In this document: in pieces, positions 1-9,221 of the stretch
Numbering within the stretch: position 1 is the stretch's first letter
How the letters are laid out: every line of letters starts with the position of its first letter
Assembly: GCA_946481295.1 (NCBI GenBank)
Contig: CAMLLW010000008.1
Coordinates: forward strand, 1 to 53,063
Length of the DNA stretch: 53,063 bases
Direction of reading: 5' to 3'
Source: an uncultured Clostridia bacterium
Lineage (GTDB): Bacteria; Bacillota; Clostridia; Lachnospirales; UBA5962
Made by a program: the position numbers and the translations under genes
The notes under the pieces: model-generated
Told to the model about the DNA's origin: nothing
The model's input: the letters and a program-made list of their open reading frames with translations, nothing else
Database searches by the model: none

Positions 1-159
1 AATCATTTAAACTTTATACCTATAATGATAACTTCAATATTAATAATGACTTTACTAACTATATATTATTTAATTATGAAAAATAAGTTATGCTATTTTT
101 TTGGTATTATATCTCTTTTTCTAATATTATTTTTTTTAATTTTCCCATTTATAAATTAA
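1..159 (+). CDS. C-terminal fragment of a membrane protein (cut by window edge)
   Basis: The first frame is open from base 1 to a TAA at 157-159 and codes for 52 residues. Nearly all of them are hydrophobic (Ile, Leu, Phe, Met), with a short Lys/Asn break in the middle, which fits the last two membrane segments of an integral membrane protein. The start lies outside the window, so no family can be assigned. It converges on ftsY, with a hairpin in the short gap between them. AT-rich DNA can produce such a frame by chance, so confidence is only moderate. Confidence 0.4.
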   Translation, partial: NHLNFIPIMITSILIMTLLTIYYLIMKNKLCYFFGIISLFLILFFLIFPFIN

Positions 160-196
160 ATAAATATTTAAATCTAATTTTAATTAAAAACATAAA

Positions 197-250
197 AATA
201 TATGATGATTATATATTATTATTTTCTAAATAAAACAGTCATCATATATT
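197..250. terminator. Hairpin between convergent genes, possible bidirectional terminator
   Basis: Bases 197-208 and 239-250 form a perfect 12-bp inverted repeat with a 30-base loop, lying between the end of the left-edge membrane protein and the end of ftsY. T-rich sequence follows the stem on both strands. The loop is long for an intrinsic terminator, so the call is tentative. Confidence 0.4.
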
Positions 251-275
251 TTAAAATATTTTCTAATTAATAAAA

Positions 276-1601
276 TTATTTATTTTCTTTTTCACTTGCA
301 AATAAAGCTTTTGCAAATTCTTTTGCATCAAATGGTTGTAAATCATCTATTCCTTCTCCAATACCTATAAATCTAACAGGTATATCTAATTCATTCTTTA
401 TTGCTATTATTACTCCACCTTTTGCTGTACCATCTAACTTTGTAAGAACAATACCAGTTAAATTAGCAACTTCTTTAAAGATTTTTGCTTGTTGTAAAGC
501 GTTTTGTCCTGTTGTTGCATCTAAAGCTAAAAATACTTCTATCTGTGCCTCACTATATTCAGAATTTATTATTTTTGTTATTTTCTTTAATTCATCCATT
601 AAATTTTTCTTATTATGCAATCTTCCTGCTGTATCACAAATTAAAATATCTGCTTTTCTTGCTTTTGCTGCTTTTATAGCATCAAAAACTACTGCTCCCG
701 GATCAGAATTTTCTTGATGTCTTATTACATCAACATTGTTTCTATTGCCCCAGACTTCTAATTGATCTATTGCTGCTGCCCTAAATGTATCTGCTGCAGC
801 TAAAATAACTTTTTTACCATCACTTTTAAATTTATGTGCCAATTTACCTATAGTTGTAGTTTTTCCAACACCATTTACACCTATCATTAATATTACACAT
901 GGACTTTTAATTTCTAATTCTGTTGTATTATCTGTAAGTATTTTAGAAATCTCTTCTGTTATAATATTTTTCACTTCACTAGGTTCTGATATTTTTTCTT
1001 TTTTTACTCTATCTCTTACTAGATTTATTATTTTTACAGATGTATCTACACCAATATCAGCCATTATAAGAACTTCTTCTAACTCTTCAAAAAGTTCTTC
1101 ATCTATAGATTTAAAACTCTTTAAAACATTTTCAACACTATCTAAAATATTTTTCCTAGTCTTATCTAACCCTTTAAATACTTTACTAAAAAATTTATGT
1201 TTCTTTTTAGATTCTAGCTCTTCTTCATTTTCTATATTTTCTTTTATATCTTCTACAACTTTTTCTTCTATCTCTTTTTTTATCTCTGCTTCTATTTTTT
1301 CTTCTTCATTTTTTATATTTTCTTCTAGATTTTCTAAATTATCATTATTACTTTCATCTTCTAAAATTATACTATCTGCTACTTTTTCTTCTCTATTTTC
1401 CTTATTATCTATAATTTCTGTATCTTTTATAATAAATTCTTCAGATTTATTTTCATTATTTTCTACTGTTTCTATTTCTTCATTTTTTATATCATTATTA
1501 ATTTCACTTTTTTCTTCTTGAATTGTTTCATCAATTTTTTCTTCATTTTTTTCTTCATTATTATTTTTATTTTTTCTTCTAAAAAAATTATAAAATGCCA
1601 T
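276..1601 (-). CDS. ftsY: Signal recognition particle receptor FtsY
   Basis: GTPase docking protein that receives ribosome-nascent chain-SRP (Ffh) complexes at the cytoplasmic membrane and hands them to the Sec translocon. The 441 residues start with a long acidic, Glu/Asn/Lys-rich region (about 1-135). The NG domain follows: P-loop GVNGVGKTTT at 241-250, DTFRAAA at 271-277, DTAGR at 323-327, TKLDG at 387-391, and the C-terminal GIGEGIDDLQPFD signature. The start is ATG, 7 bases after a GGAG site. That site overlaps the TAG stop of smc, so the two genes are translationally close and certainly one operon. The acidic extension is longer than in the short FtsY forms of many Firmicutes. Identification is secure. 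Confidence 0.97.
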   Translation of the reverse strand: MAFYNFFRRKNKNNNEEKNEEKIDETIQEEKSEINNDIKNEEIETVENNENKSEEFIIKDTEIIDNKENREEKVADSIILEDESNNDNLENLEENIKNEEEKIEAEIKKEIEEKVVEDIKENIENEEELESKKKHKFFSKVFKGLDKTRKNILDSVENVLKSFKSIDEELFEELEEVLIMADIGVDTSVKIINLVRDRVKKEKISEPSEVKNIITEEISKILTDNTTELEIKSPCVILMIGVNGVGKTTTIGKLAHKFKSDGKKVILAAADTFRAAAIDQLEVWGNRNNVDVIRHQENSDPGAVVFDAIKAAKARKADILICDTAGRLHNKKNLMDELKKITKIINSEYSEAQIEVFLALDATTGQNALQQAKIFKEVANLTGIVLTKLDGTAKGGVIIAIKNELDIPVRFIGIGEGIDDLQPFDAKEFAKALFASEKENK

Positions 1602-1613
1602 TATTAATCTCCT

Positions 1614-4600
1614 CTACATACTACCTTCTTCTAAATTTACACTTACTAATTTAGAAATACCTTGCTCTTCCATTGTTACTCCATATAAAATATCTGAAAC
1701 TTCCATACTACCTTTTCTATGTGTTATTATTATAAATTGAGTCTCTTTTGATAATTTTTTTAAATAATTTGCATACCTAATTACATTTGCATCATCTAAT
1801 GCAGCTTCAATTTCATCTAAAACACAAAATGGAGATGGTTTCATTTTTAATATTGCAAATAATAAAGCTATTGCTGTTAATGCTCTTTCTCCACCAGAGA
1901 GTAAAGACAGATTTTGTAACATTTTACCTGGTGGCTTAGCTATAATTTCTATTCCAGATTCTAAAACATTATTTTTATCATTTAATCTTAAATAGGCATT
2001 ACCACCATCAAATATATCTGAAAATACTTGATTAAAATTATTAGATATTATTTTAAAGTTTTCTTTAAATTGTTTTTCCATTAAATCTGTTAATTTAACA
2101 ATTATATCTTTTAATTTTTCTTCACTTTCTTCTATATCTTGTCTTTGAGAAATTAAAAAATTATACCTTTCTTTTGTTTCATTATATTCTTCTATTGCTC
2201 CTACATTTATATATCCTAAACTTTTTATTTCTTCTTTTAAGCTTTTTTCTTTAATTTCTAAATCTTTTATAGAAAAATTATTATTTTTATAATTTAATGC
2301 TTCATGAAATGTAAGTTCATATTTATTCCACAATATATTATATAAATTTTGTTTTTCTTGGTTTAAATTTTCTAAATTTATATTTACTTGTGCATATTCT
2401 GTTTTAATTGTAGAAATATTTTCTAGTATATCTTGTAATTTAATTTCATTTTGTTTTAAAATTTCATATAATTTTTCTTTATCTTTTTCTAAATTTAAAA
2501 CTTTATCTTCTTCATCTTTTCTATTTTTCTTTTGTTCTAATATAAAACTATATAAATTATCAATTTCTTTCTTTTTGTCCTCTATAAATTTTTCTAAATT
2601 TCCTATGTCTTTAACGTACTTTTCTAGAATAGATTCATTTTCTAATAAAAAATTATCTTTTTGTTCTAAATTCTGTATTGCATTTTTATAATTCTCTTCT
2701 AAAACACCTATATTAATTTTTAAATTAGTTATTTCTTCTGTATATGCTTGTCTTTTTTCTTTATATTGTGGAAAACTATTTTGCAAATTATCTAACTTTA
2801 TACTTATTTCATCATTAAAAAGTTTTAAATCATCAAATTTATTTTGTAATTCTTCTAATTTTAATTTATTATTATCTATTTGCTCTTTTAATTGTTTATC
2901 TTCTATTAAAAAATTATTTTTTGTATTTTTATATTTTTCTATATTTTTATTTATTTGATCTATAATTTGTATTTTAGAAGCTTTATCAACTTGATAAGAA
3001 TGTATTTTATTTCTAATATCATCTAAATCTAATTCTATATTTTGCAATTTTTCATCCATACTTTGATAATCAATAGATATATTAGCCTCTTTTTTATAAA
3101 GTGAATCTATATCTTTTTGCAAAATTTCAATTTCTTTTGATCTAATAAAAATATTCCCAGTTTTATTATTTATAAATCCTCCTGTTATAGATCCACCAAC
3201 ATTTAAGACATCTCCATCTTTAGTAACTATTTTAAAACTATGATTATATTTTTTACCTAGTAAAATTCCTGTACTCATATTATTTACTATAACAACTTTA
3301 CCTAATAAGTTAGATATTATATTTTCATATTTTAAGTCATATTCTACTATATCTTTAGCAATTCCTATAACACCTTCAAAACTTAAAATTTCGGATTTTA
3401 TTTTATCAAAAGATTTAGGTTTTATAGATGTAAGTGGTAAAAAAGTTGCTTTGCCAAGTTTATTTTGTTTTAAATATTCTATAGCTTCTTTAGCATCATA
3501 CTCTGTAGATGTAACTATATTTTGTGTACTAGCACCTAATGCTGATTCTATAGATAGTTCTAAATTATCTTTCACTTTTATTAAGCTTGCAACAGGGCCT
3601 ATTATCCCCTTAAATTTATTTTCTTTTTCTTTCTCTAATAAAATAGATTTAACACTTTTATAATATCCATCATAACTTTTTTCTAAATCTTCTAAAACAT
3701 TTAATTTTGAAATATTATCATTTAAATTTTTTCTAACTATAGATAATTCATTATATTTTTTATTGATATCTTCTAATAACTCTTCCTTTTTATTACTTTC
3801 TACTTTTAATCTATTTTCAAAATCTTCAATTTTTCCAGAAATTTGTTTTAAATCTTGCGATATACTAATAAATTTTTTATTTTCTATTTCTAATTCTTCA
3901 TTGTTTATTTTAATATCTTCAATTAATGTATTTTTTCTAATTAAAAATTGATTATAAATTATACTAATATTTTGTTTTTCTTTTTCTATAATATTGGATT
4001 GTTTTAGATTTTCTATTATATCTAGATTATATTGTTCTATTTGCTGTTCCCAGCTAGACATTTTATTTATAATTTCATAAAATTCTTTTTCTTTTATACT
4101 TAATAAGTTTTTTTGATTTTTTAAATCATTTTCAACATATGTAATCTGATTTTTTATTTTATCTATCTCTATGTTATTCTTTTCTATATTTATATTTAGT
4201 TGATTTTGTTGATTTTTAATATTTAATATATTGTTTTTAGCATTATCATTTTGTTCATTTTTAAGCAAAATATCATTTTCTTTTTGTTCGATATCAGAAC
4301 GTAATTCTATAATATTAGATCCTATACTTGAAATTTTACTTTCTAATAATGATATTTCTTCTTTAGATCTTAAAATATTATCTTCTATATTTTTTTTATC
4401 TCTTCCATAATCTTTTAAATTAAAATTTAAATTATCTATATTTTTTTCTACTTTAGATATTTTTTTATTATTTTCATCTAATTGCAATAATACATTATTA
4501 ACTTCTATATTTTTTAAATCACTTTGTAATGCTAAAAATTTTTTTGCAATATCACTTTGCTTATGTAATGGCTCTAGTTTTAATTGAACTTCAGATATAA

Positions 4601-5180
4601 TATCATTTACTCTAACTAAGTTTTGTCTTTCCTTTTCTAATTTATCTAAAGTTTCCGTTCTTCTATATTTATATTTTACTATACCAGAAGCTTCTTCAAA
4701 TAAAAATCTTCTTTCTTCATCTCTAGAAGACAAAATTTCTTCTATATTGCCTTGTCCTATTATAGAATATCCTTCTTTTCCTATACCTGTATCCATAAAT
4801 AATTTATGAATATCTTTTAATCTACAAACTGAATTATTTATTTTAAATTCACTTTCTCCTGACCTATATAGACGTCTAGTAATATTTACTTCATTATATT
4901 CTAATGGTAATATTTTATCGGAATTATCTATTATAATTGAAACTTGAGCAAATCCTAATGGTTTTCTATTCTGTGTTCCATTAAAAATAATATCTTCCAT
5001 TTTAGAACCTCTTAATGTTTTGACCTTTTGCTCACCTAAAACCCATCGAACAGCATCAGAAATATTACTTTTACCACTTCCATTAGGACCTACAATTCCT
5101 GTTATACCCTCATTAAATTTTAATCTAATTTTTTCAGGAAAAGACTTAAAACCAACTAATTCTAAATATTTCAAATACAT
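1614..5180 (-). CDS. smc: Chromosome partition protein SMC
   Basis: Structural-maintenance ATPase that, with ScpA and ScpB (encoded at about 43-44 kb), forms the bacterial condensin that compacts and segregates the chromosome. The 1188 residues match the family length. They show Walker A GPNGSGKS at 31-38, a long coiled coil, a glycine-rich hinge near 510-660, a second coiled coil, the ABC signature LSGGE near 1094-1098 and Walker B VLDEIEAALDD near 1119-1130. ATG start with AGAGGAG 8 bases upstream. smc-ftsY is the usual Firmicutes order. The rnc gene that often precedes smc is absent, and the divergent neighbour is an unrelated binding protein. Confidence 0.97.
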   Translation of the reverse strand: MYLKYLELVGFKSFPEKIRLKFNEGITGIVGPNGSGKSNISDAVRWVLGEQKVKTLRGSKMEDIIFNGTQNRKPLGFAQVSIIIDNSDKILPLEYNEVNITRRLYRSGESEFKINNSVCRLKDIHKLFMDTGIGKEGYSIIGQGNIEEILSSRDEERRFLFEEASGIVKYKYRRTETLDKLEKERQNLVRVNDIISEVQLKLEPLHKQSDIAKKFLALQSDLKNIEVNNVLLQLDENNKKISKVEKNIDNLNFNLKDYGRDKKNIEDNILRSKEEISLLESKISSIGSNIIELRSDIEQKENDILLKNEQNDNAKNNILNIKNQQNQLNINIEKNNIEIDKIKNQITYVENDLKNQKNLLSIKEKEFYEIINKMSSWEQQIEQYNLDIIENLKQSNIIEKEKQNISIIYNQFLIRKNTLIEDIKINNEELEIENKKFISISQDLKQISGKIEDFENRLKVESNKKEELLEDINKKYNELSIVRKNLNDNISKLNVLEDLEKSYDGYYKSVKSILLEKEKENKFKGIIGPVASLIKVKDNLELSIESALGASTQNIVTSTEYDAKEAIEYLKQNKLGKATFLPLTSIKPKSFDKIKSEILSFEGVIGIAKDIVEYDLKYENIISNLLGKVVIVNNMSTGILLGKKYNHSFKIVTKDGDVLNVGGSITGGFINNKTGNIFIRSKEIEILQKDIDSLYKKEANISIDYQSMDEKLQNIELDLDDIRNKIHSYQVDKASKIQIIDQINKNIEKYKNTKNNFLIEDKQLKEQIDNNKLKLEELQNKFDDLKLFNDEISIKLDNLQNSFPQYKEKRQAYTEEITNLKINIGVLEENYKNAIQNLEQKDNFLLENESILEKYVKDIGNLEKFIEDKKKEIDNLYSFILEQKKNRKDEEDKVLNLEKDKEKLYEILKQNEIKLQDILENISTIKTEYAQVNINLENLNQEKQNLYNILWNKYELTFHEALNYKNNNFSIKDLEIKEKSLKEEIKSLGYINVGAIEEYNETKERYNFLISQRQDIEESEEKLKDIIVKLTDLMEKQFKENFKIISNNFNQVFSDIFDGGNAYLRLNDKNNVLESGIEIIAKPPGKMLQNLSLLSGGERALTAIALLFAILKMKPSPFCVLDEIEAALDDANVIRYANYLKKLSKETQFIIITHRKGSMEVSDILYGVTMEEQGISKLVSVNLEEGSM

Positions 5181-5237
5181 AATTAAACTCCTCTAAAATT
5201 TCTAATATCTTACAATACTAAATTAAAATCAATAATA

Positions 5238-5266
5238 ATAATATCAAACTAGCAATAAAATATCAA
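5238..5266 (-). promoter_or_regulatory. Sigma-A-type promoter candidate for smc-ftsY
   Basis: On the minus strand there is TTGATA (5266-5261), a 17-base spacer and TATTAT (5243-5238), about 58 bases before the smc start. Five of six bases match consensus in each box. Such matches are common in AT-rich DNA, but the spacing and position fit. Confidence 0.45.
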
Positions 5267-5379
5267 AACTTATTTTTTTTATCAAAATATAATATTTTAT
5301 TTAAATAAGAATAAATTATCACCACTCGTCCTTTAACAGAATATATTACTAATAGATAAAATAAGGAGGTATATAAATT

Positions 5380-6393
5380 ATGACAAAGTCTAAGGCTCTT
5401 TTAATTATCTGTACTTTAATAATTATAATTTTTGGATTCTATTTCTATAAAAATAAAAATTATAATTATGATCTTAGCAAAATTAATTTAATAGAAGTTA
5501 CACATTCTATTTTTTATGCTCCACAATATGTAGCTTTAGAAAAGGGATTTTTTGAAGAAGAAGGACTAGAAATAAATTTATCAATTGGTAATGGTTCAGA
5601 TAAAGCTATGACTGCTTTAATTTCTAAAGACGCAGATATAGGTTTGCTAGGTCCTGAGACTAGTATTTATATCTATAATCAAGGAAAAGAAAATTATATG
5701 GTAAATTTTGCTCTTTTAACACAAAAGGCAGGAAATTATTTAATTTCAAGAATACCTATTTCAAATTTCACATGGGACGATGTTAAAAATAAAAAAATTA
5801 TTGGTGGAAGAGCTGGCGGTATGCCAGAGATGATACTAGAATATGTTTTAAAAAGAAATAATATAAATCCATCTAAAGATGTTGAAATAATACAAAACTT
5901 ACAATTTTCATCTACAGCAAGCGCTTTTGCTTCTGGTTTAGGTGATTTTACTATAGAATTTGAACCAAGTGCTTTTACTTTAGAAAAACAAAATAAAGGA
6001 TATATTGTACTACCAATGAGTAAATCTAGCGGTATTATTCCTTATACATCTTACATGGCTAGTAAAGAATTTATAAAAAATAATCCTGAAAAAATACAAC
6101 ACTTTACTAACGCTATTTATAAAGCACAAGTGTGGGTAAATACACATTCTGCAAAAGAAATAGCAGAGGTAATACATCCTTATTTTAAAGAAAATAATAT
6201 TAGTGAATTATCACTTATGATTGATAGATATTTAAAGCAAGATGTTTGGAATATAACACCTTTATTTTTAGAAAAAGATTTTAATCTGTTACAAAATATA
6301 TTAGATTCAAGCGGTGAATTAAATAACCGTGTAGATTTTAATGATTTAGTAAATAACTCTTTTTCTAAAAATTCTATAAAATGTTTTAAATAA
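5380..6393 (+). CDS. Orphan ABC-type substrate-binding protein, NMT1/THI5/SsuA-like
   Basis: Predicted extracytoplasmic binding protein of the NMT1/THI5-like group, whose members bind thiamine-precursor pyrimidines, sulfonates, nitrate or similar small molecules. The family is shown by SIFYAPQYVALEKGFFEEEG near residues 44-63, the DADIGLLGPET stretch near 85-95, and overall length (337 aa). The N-terminus has one hydrophobic segment (about 6-24) followed by Lys-rich sequence. I see no good lipobox (Cys12 sits in ALLIIC), so the protein may be membrane-anchored or secreted rather than a lipoprotein. RBS AAGGAGGT precedes the ATG. No permease or ATPase lies nearby, so it must use a transporter encoded elsewhere or serve another role. 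Substrate unknown. Confidence 0.82.
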   Translation: MTKSKALLIICTLIIIIFGFYFYKNKNYNYDLSKINLIEVTHSIFYAPQYVALEKGFFEEEGLEINLSIGNGSDKAMTALISKDADIGLLGPETSIYIYNQGKENYMVNFALLTQKAGNYLISRIPISNFTWDDVKNKKIIGGRAGGMPEMILEYVLKRNNINPSKDVEIIQNLQFSSTASAFASGLGDFTIEFEPSAFTLEKQNKGYIVLPMSKSSGIIPYTSYMASKEFIKNNPEKIQHFTNAIYKAQVWVNTHSAKEIAEVIHPYFKENNISELSLMIDRYLKQDVWNITPLFLEKDFNLLQNILDSSGELNNRVDFNDLVNNSFSKNSIKCFK

Positions 6394-6427
6394 AATCCCA
6401 GAGAGGTACCCTCTGTTAATATAGATT

Positions 6428-6460
6428 AACCCCCATTATAATAATGGGGGTTTTGATTTT
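6428..6460 (+). terminator. Intrinsic terminator after the binding-protein gene
   Basis: Perfect inverted repeat 6428-6439 / 6441-6452 with a C5/G5 core, followed by TTTTGATTTT. It is the strongest stem in this part of the window. It lies between convergent genes and may also stop transcripts from the alcohol dehydrogenase side, where a second small hairpin (AGAGG/CCTCT) lies beyond it. Confidence 0.88.
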
Positions 6461-6465
6461 TATAA

Positions 6466-7614
6466 TTACATTGCACTTCTATATATTTCTATAACTTCTT
6501 CTATTGTACCTTGTCTTGGATTAGTAAGTGAACATGTATCTTTTAAAGCATTTGTTGCTAATGTTTTAAAATCTTCTTCTTTAGCACCTACTTCTTTTAA
6601 TCCTGATGGTATACCTACTTCTTTAGATAATTTTTTAATCTCATTTATACAAGCATCTGCTCCTTCTAAATCAGACATTTTAGATGTATCTACACCAAAT
6701 AAACCTGCTATGTATTTTAATCTAGAAGCAGCTACTTTTTTATTAAATTCTTGTACGTGTGGTAATAAAATAGCATTACATACACCATGTGGTAAATTAT
6801 AGAATCCACCTAATTGGTGAGCCATTGCATGTACATATCCTAAAGAAGCACTGTTAAATGCCATACCTGCTAGATATTCTGCATAAGCCATTCCTTCTCT
6901 AGCTTTCATATTTGAACCATCTTCAACAGCTTCTTTTAAATTTTCTACTATTAATTCAATAGCTTTAATTGCACATGTATCTGTAACTATACTTGCATCT
7001 GTTGATACATACGCTTCTACAGCATGTGTTAATGCATCCATACCTGTAGCAGCAGTTAAACTTTTAGGCATTCCTGCCATTAAAACTGGATCATTAACAG
7101 ATATAATTGGTGTTAAATTCTTATCAACTAATCCCATTTTAATATGTCTATCTTCATCTGTTATAACAGCAAATCTTGTCATTTCTGCAGCTGTACCAGC
7201 AGTAGTATTAATAGCTACTAAAGGTAATTGTGGTTTTTTAGATTTATCTAAACCTTCGTAATCTTTTACTTCACCACCATTTGTAGCTAGTAAAGCAATA
7301 CCTTTAGCACAGTCATGTGGTGACCCTCCTCCAAGAGAAATAATAAAGTCACATTTTTCTTTTTCTAATATTTCTAAACCATCATTTACATTTTTAATAG
7401 TTGGATTAGGTTTTGTTTCATCATAAACAATATTTTTTATTTCTACTTCATCAAGCATATCTGTAATTTTTTTAACAACACCTAATTCATTTAATGGCTT
7501 ATCTGTTACGATTAAAGCATATTTAAATCCTAAATTCTTAATATAATCCATAGATTCTTTTAAAGAATTTTCTCCCATTATGCTAACTTGTGGCATGAAA
7601 AACTTAGATATCAT
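6466..7614 (-). CDS. Iron-containing (type III) alcohol dehydrogenase
   Basis: NAD(P)H-dependent dehydrogenase that interconverts a short alcohol or diol and its aldehyde in fermentation. The 382 residues fit the family. Seen: nucleotide motif GGGSPHD at 95-101, metal ligands expected at Asp193, His197, His262 and His276 ([29 protein letters not shown]), and the TNPRQ C-terminal motif shared by the AdhB/FucO/DhaT group. The ATG at 7614 is chosen because GGAGGAG lies 7 bases upstream; the longer frame to 7638 has no ribosome site. Single gene, with a terminator-rich gap upstream. Ethanol, butanol or 1,3-propanediol cannot be told apart from sequence alone. Confidence 0.93.
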   Translation of the reverse strand: MISKFFMPQVSIMGENSLKESMDYIKNLGFKYALIVTDKPLNELGVVKKITDMLDEVEIKNIVYDETKPNPTIKNVNDGLEILEKEKCDFIISLGGGSPHDCAKGIALLATNGGEVKDYEGLDKSKKPQLPLVAINTTAGTAAEMTRFAVITDEDRHIKMGLVDKNLTPIISVNDPVLMAGMPKSLTAATGMDALTHAVEAYVSTDASIVTDTCAIKAIELIVENLKEAVEDGSNMKAREGMAYAEYLAGMAFNSASLGYVHAMAHQLGGFYNLPHGVCNAILLPHVQEFNKKVAASRLKYIAGLFGVDTSKMSDLEGADACINEIKKLSKEVGIPSGLKEVGAKEEDFKTLATNALKDTCSLTNPRQGTIEEVIEIYRSAM

Positions 7615-7722
7615 ATTATCTCCTCCTATAATATACATTATGTTTATTATTATTTTAACACATTCAGAATTTAATTTCTATAAGTTATTATATTTTAATT
7701 TATAAAATTTATTTTTTCTTTT

Positions 7723-7751
7723 AAAAAAAGGCTATCTTTAAGCCTTTTTTT
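7723..7751. terminator. Perfect hairpin with T-tract, bidirectional terminator
   Basis: 11-bp arms 7723-7733 and 7741-7751 (A7GGCT / AGCCT7) with a 7-base loop. The A-tract and T-tract on the two sides make it a plausible terminator on both strands. It would stop minus-strand transcripts coming from trxA and the gene at 8077 before they reach the alcohol dehydrogenase. Confidence 0.75.
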
Positions 7752-7816
7752 CTAAATTTTTATATATAAAGTTAATTATCATTAATTAATATATAAAATT
7801 TATTTTTATAAATAAA

Positions 7817-7847
7817 AAAGTAATCCTTATAAAGGATTACTTTTTAA
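7817..7847. terminator. Perfect 14-bp hairpin with A/T tracts
   Basis: Arms 7817-7830 and 7834-7847 (A5GTAATCCTT and its exact complement) with a 3-base loop. Terminator-like on both strands. It lies only 65 bases from the hairpin at 7723, so the two act in tandem or bracket a short RNA. Confidence 0.75.
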
Positions 7848-8076
7848 ATAATATTTATATAAATTTTTATTACATTATAATAAATACTAACTTATCTTTA
7901 GTTATAATTATTACAACTAATTTATAGTTTTAAAAGATTCAAGTTACTAAAATTAATATATAGCTTTTTAATATATTATATATAATTATTAAGACAGTTA
8001 TATAATATATTAACAATAGAATAAAAGGTTTATTATCATAGTACTTTATTATAATTATATTTATTATATAATTAAT

Positions 8077-8652
8077 TTATGATAAATCTGAATCAATAAC
8101 TTCCCATGAAGCTATTTTCCATTTATTATCTATATCTTTTTTTTCTAGATTATAAGAAGTTTTAATTTTTCCTAAAATACTATATACTTGATCAACTTCA
8201 ACTGTAGCGTATTTATTATTATATTGATTATAGACTGCCGGCTTATAATCAATAGAAATGCAAAAAATTTTATTATTATCTAAATTCTTAATTTCTTCTT
8301 TAAATTTAGAATATTGAGATTCAAAACTATTATTTTCCAACAACTCATTACTAAATAAATTTCTCTGTATTTTTAATATTTCGGAATATAAAGTATCATC
8401 TTGTATCATATTCCCATATAATAGCATTAAAATATCACACTGTACTTTCATTACGTTTTCCGGAGAAATAGGATATTCCTTTTTAAAATCTAAACTACTA
8501 ATATTATTATATAGTTTTTGTGCTGTTTTTTGTTTATTTTCTTTAAAAAAGCTATTATTATCATTTGTATTATAATAATTATATTTATAAATTACTAATA
8601 TTAATATACATATTATTATAGCAAAAATAGAAAAACTAGTTTTAGATCTCAT
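8077..8652 (-). CDS. Membrane-anchored or secreted protein of unknown function
   Basis: 191 residues: a short Lys/Arg-containing N-terminus, one hydrophobic segment (about 7-24), an Asn-rich linker, then a soluble domain. The stretch YPISPENVM...DILMLLYGNMIQDD...QRNLFSNELL recalls a group of small clostridial proteins of unknown function with the same PxSPEEV / LLYG / DD / LF-ELL pattern. I am not sure of its database name. The C-terminal half (YATVEVDQVY...WKIASWEV) looks like the beta strands of an NTF2- or lipoprotein-like fold. ATG at 8652 is preferred (GGGGA 8 bases upstream) over the ATG at 8667, which has no site. It follows trxA by 39 bases and is probably co-transcribed with it. Confidence 0.7.
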   Translation of the reverse strand: MRSKTSFSIFAIIICILILVIYKYNYYNTNDNNSFFKENKQKTAQKLYNNISSLDFKKEYPISPENVMKVQCDILMLLYGNMIQDDTLYSEILKIQRNLFSNELLENNSFESQYSKFKEEIKNLDNNKIFCISIDYKPAVYNQYNNKYATVEVDQVYSILGKIKTSYNLEKKDIDNKWKIASWEVIDSDLS

Positions 8653-8691
8653 ATTATATATCCCCATTTAATTAAAAATTAATTAAAAATG

Positions 8692-9003
8692 TTATTTTAT
8701 TAGATTGATCATATCTTCTTTTGGTCCTGCTCCAACTACAGATTTATATGCTTTTCCATCTTTAAAAGACATTATAGTTGGTATGCTTCTTATAGAAAAT
8801 TCTCTAGCTATTTCTGGACATTCGTCTATATTTACTTTAAATACATCTAGCTTATCAGAATTTTCAGCAGCTATTTCCTCCATAACTGGAGCCATCATTT
8901 TACATGGTCCACACCAATCAGCATAGAAATCAACTAAAATAGGTTTACTATTTGTTTCTATAGTTACTTTAAAATTGTCACAGTTTAAATTTTTTATTGA
9001 CAT
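8692..9003 (-). CDS. trxA: Thioredoxin
   Basis: Small redox protein that reduces protein disulfides, itself reduced by thioredoxin reductase (trxB at 24.5 kb, unlinked). Active site WCGPCK near residues 30-35, cis-proline in RSIPTIMSF, 103 residues. The ATG at 9003 is chosen because GGAG ends 9 bases before it. The ATG three codons earlier directly abuts that GGAG and could not use it. A small anchored protein of unknown function follows. Confidence 0.96.
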   Translation of the reverse strand: MSIKNLNCDNFKVTIETNSKPILVDFYADWCGPCKMMAPVMEEIAAENSDKLDVFKVNIDECPEIAREFSIRSIPTIMSFKDGKAYKSVVGAGPKEDMINLIK

Positions 9004-9041
9004 ATGTTTCATCTCCTTTAAAAATGAATATTATAAAATTA

Positions 9042-9070
9042 ATTTTAACATCATTATGTATTATATTCAA
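9042..9070 (-). promoter_or_regulatory. Sigma-A-type promoter candidate for trxA
   Basis: Minus strand TTGAAT (9070-9065), a 17-base spacer, TAAAAT (9047-9042), about 40 bases before the trxA start. Good match and position; not unique in such AT-rich DNA. Confidence 0.45.
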
Positions 9071-9092
9071 TATAAATTATTTTATTATCTAT

Positions 9093-9120
9093 TAGATAAT
9101 ATTTTTTATTATCCGATATA
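9093..9120 (+). promoter_or_regulatory. Possible sigma-D (motility) promoter for the chemoreceptor
   Basis: TAGA (9093-9096), a 16-base spacer and CCGATATA (9113-9120), about 100 bases upstream of the chemoreceptor. The B. subtilis sigma-D consensus is TAAA, about 15 bases, then GCCGATAT. CCGAT is rare in this AT-rich DNA, which adds some weight. Confidence 0.45.
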
Positions 9121-9221
9121 TAATTGACGATTTTAAAATTTCATATTTTTTTCGATTGTATTATACATAATACATATAGTAATATCTTACTAATAAAATT
9201 TAAAAATGAGGTGGCATTTTA

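Larger units (their letters stand above)
7615..8076. other. 460-bp gene-free gap holding two strong hairpins
   Basis: No open frame with a ribosome site was found. The gap holds the upstream region of the alcohol dehydrogenase, two perfect hairpins (7723-7751 and 7817-7847, listed separately) and about 230 bases of plain AT-rich DNA (7848-8076) before the end of the next minus-strand gene. Confidence 0.6.
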
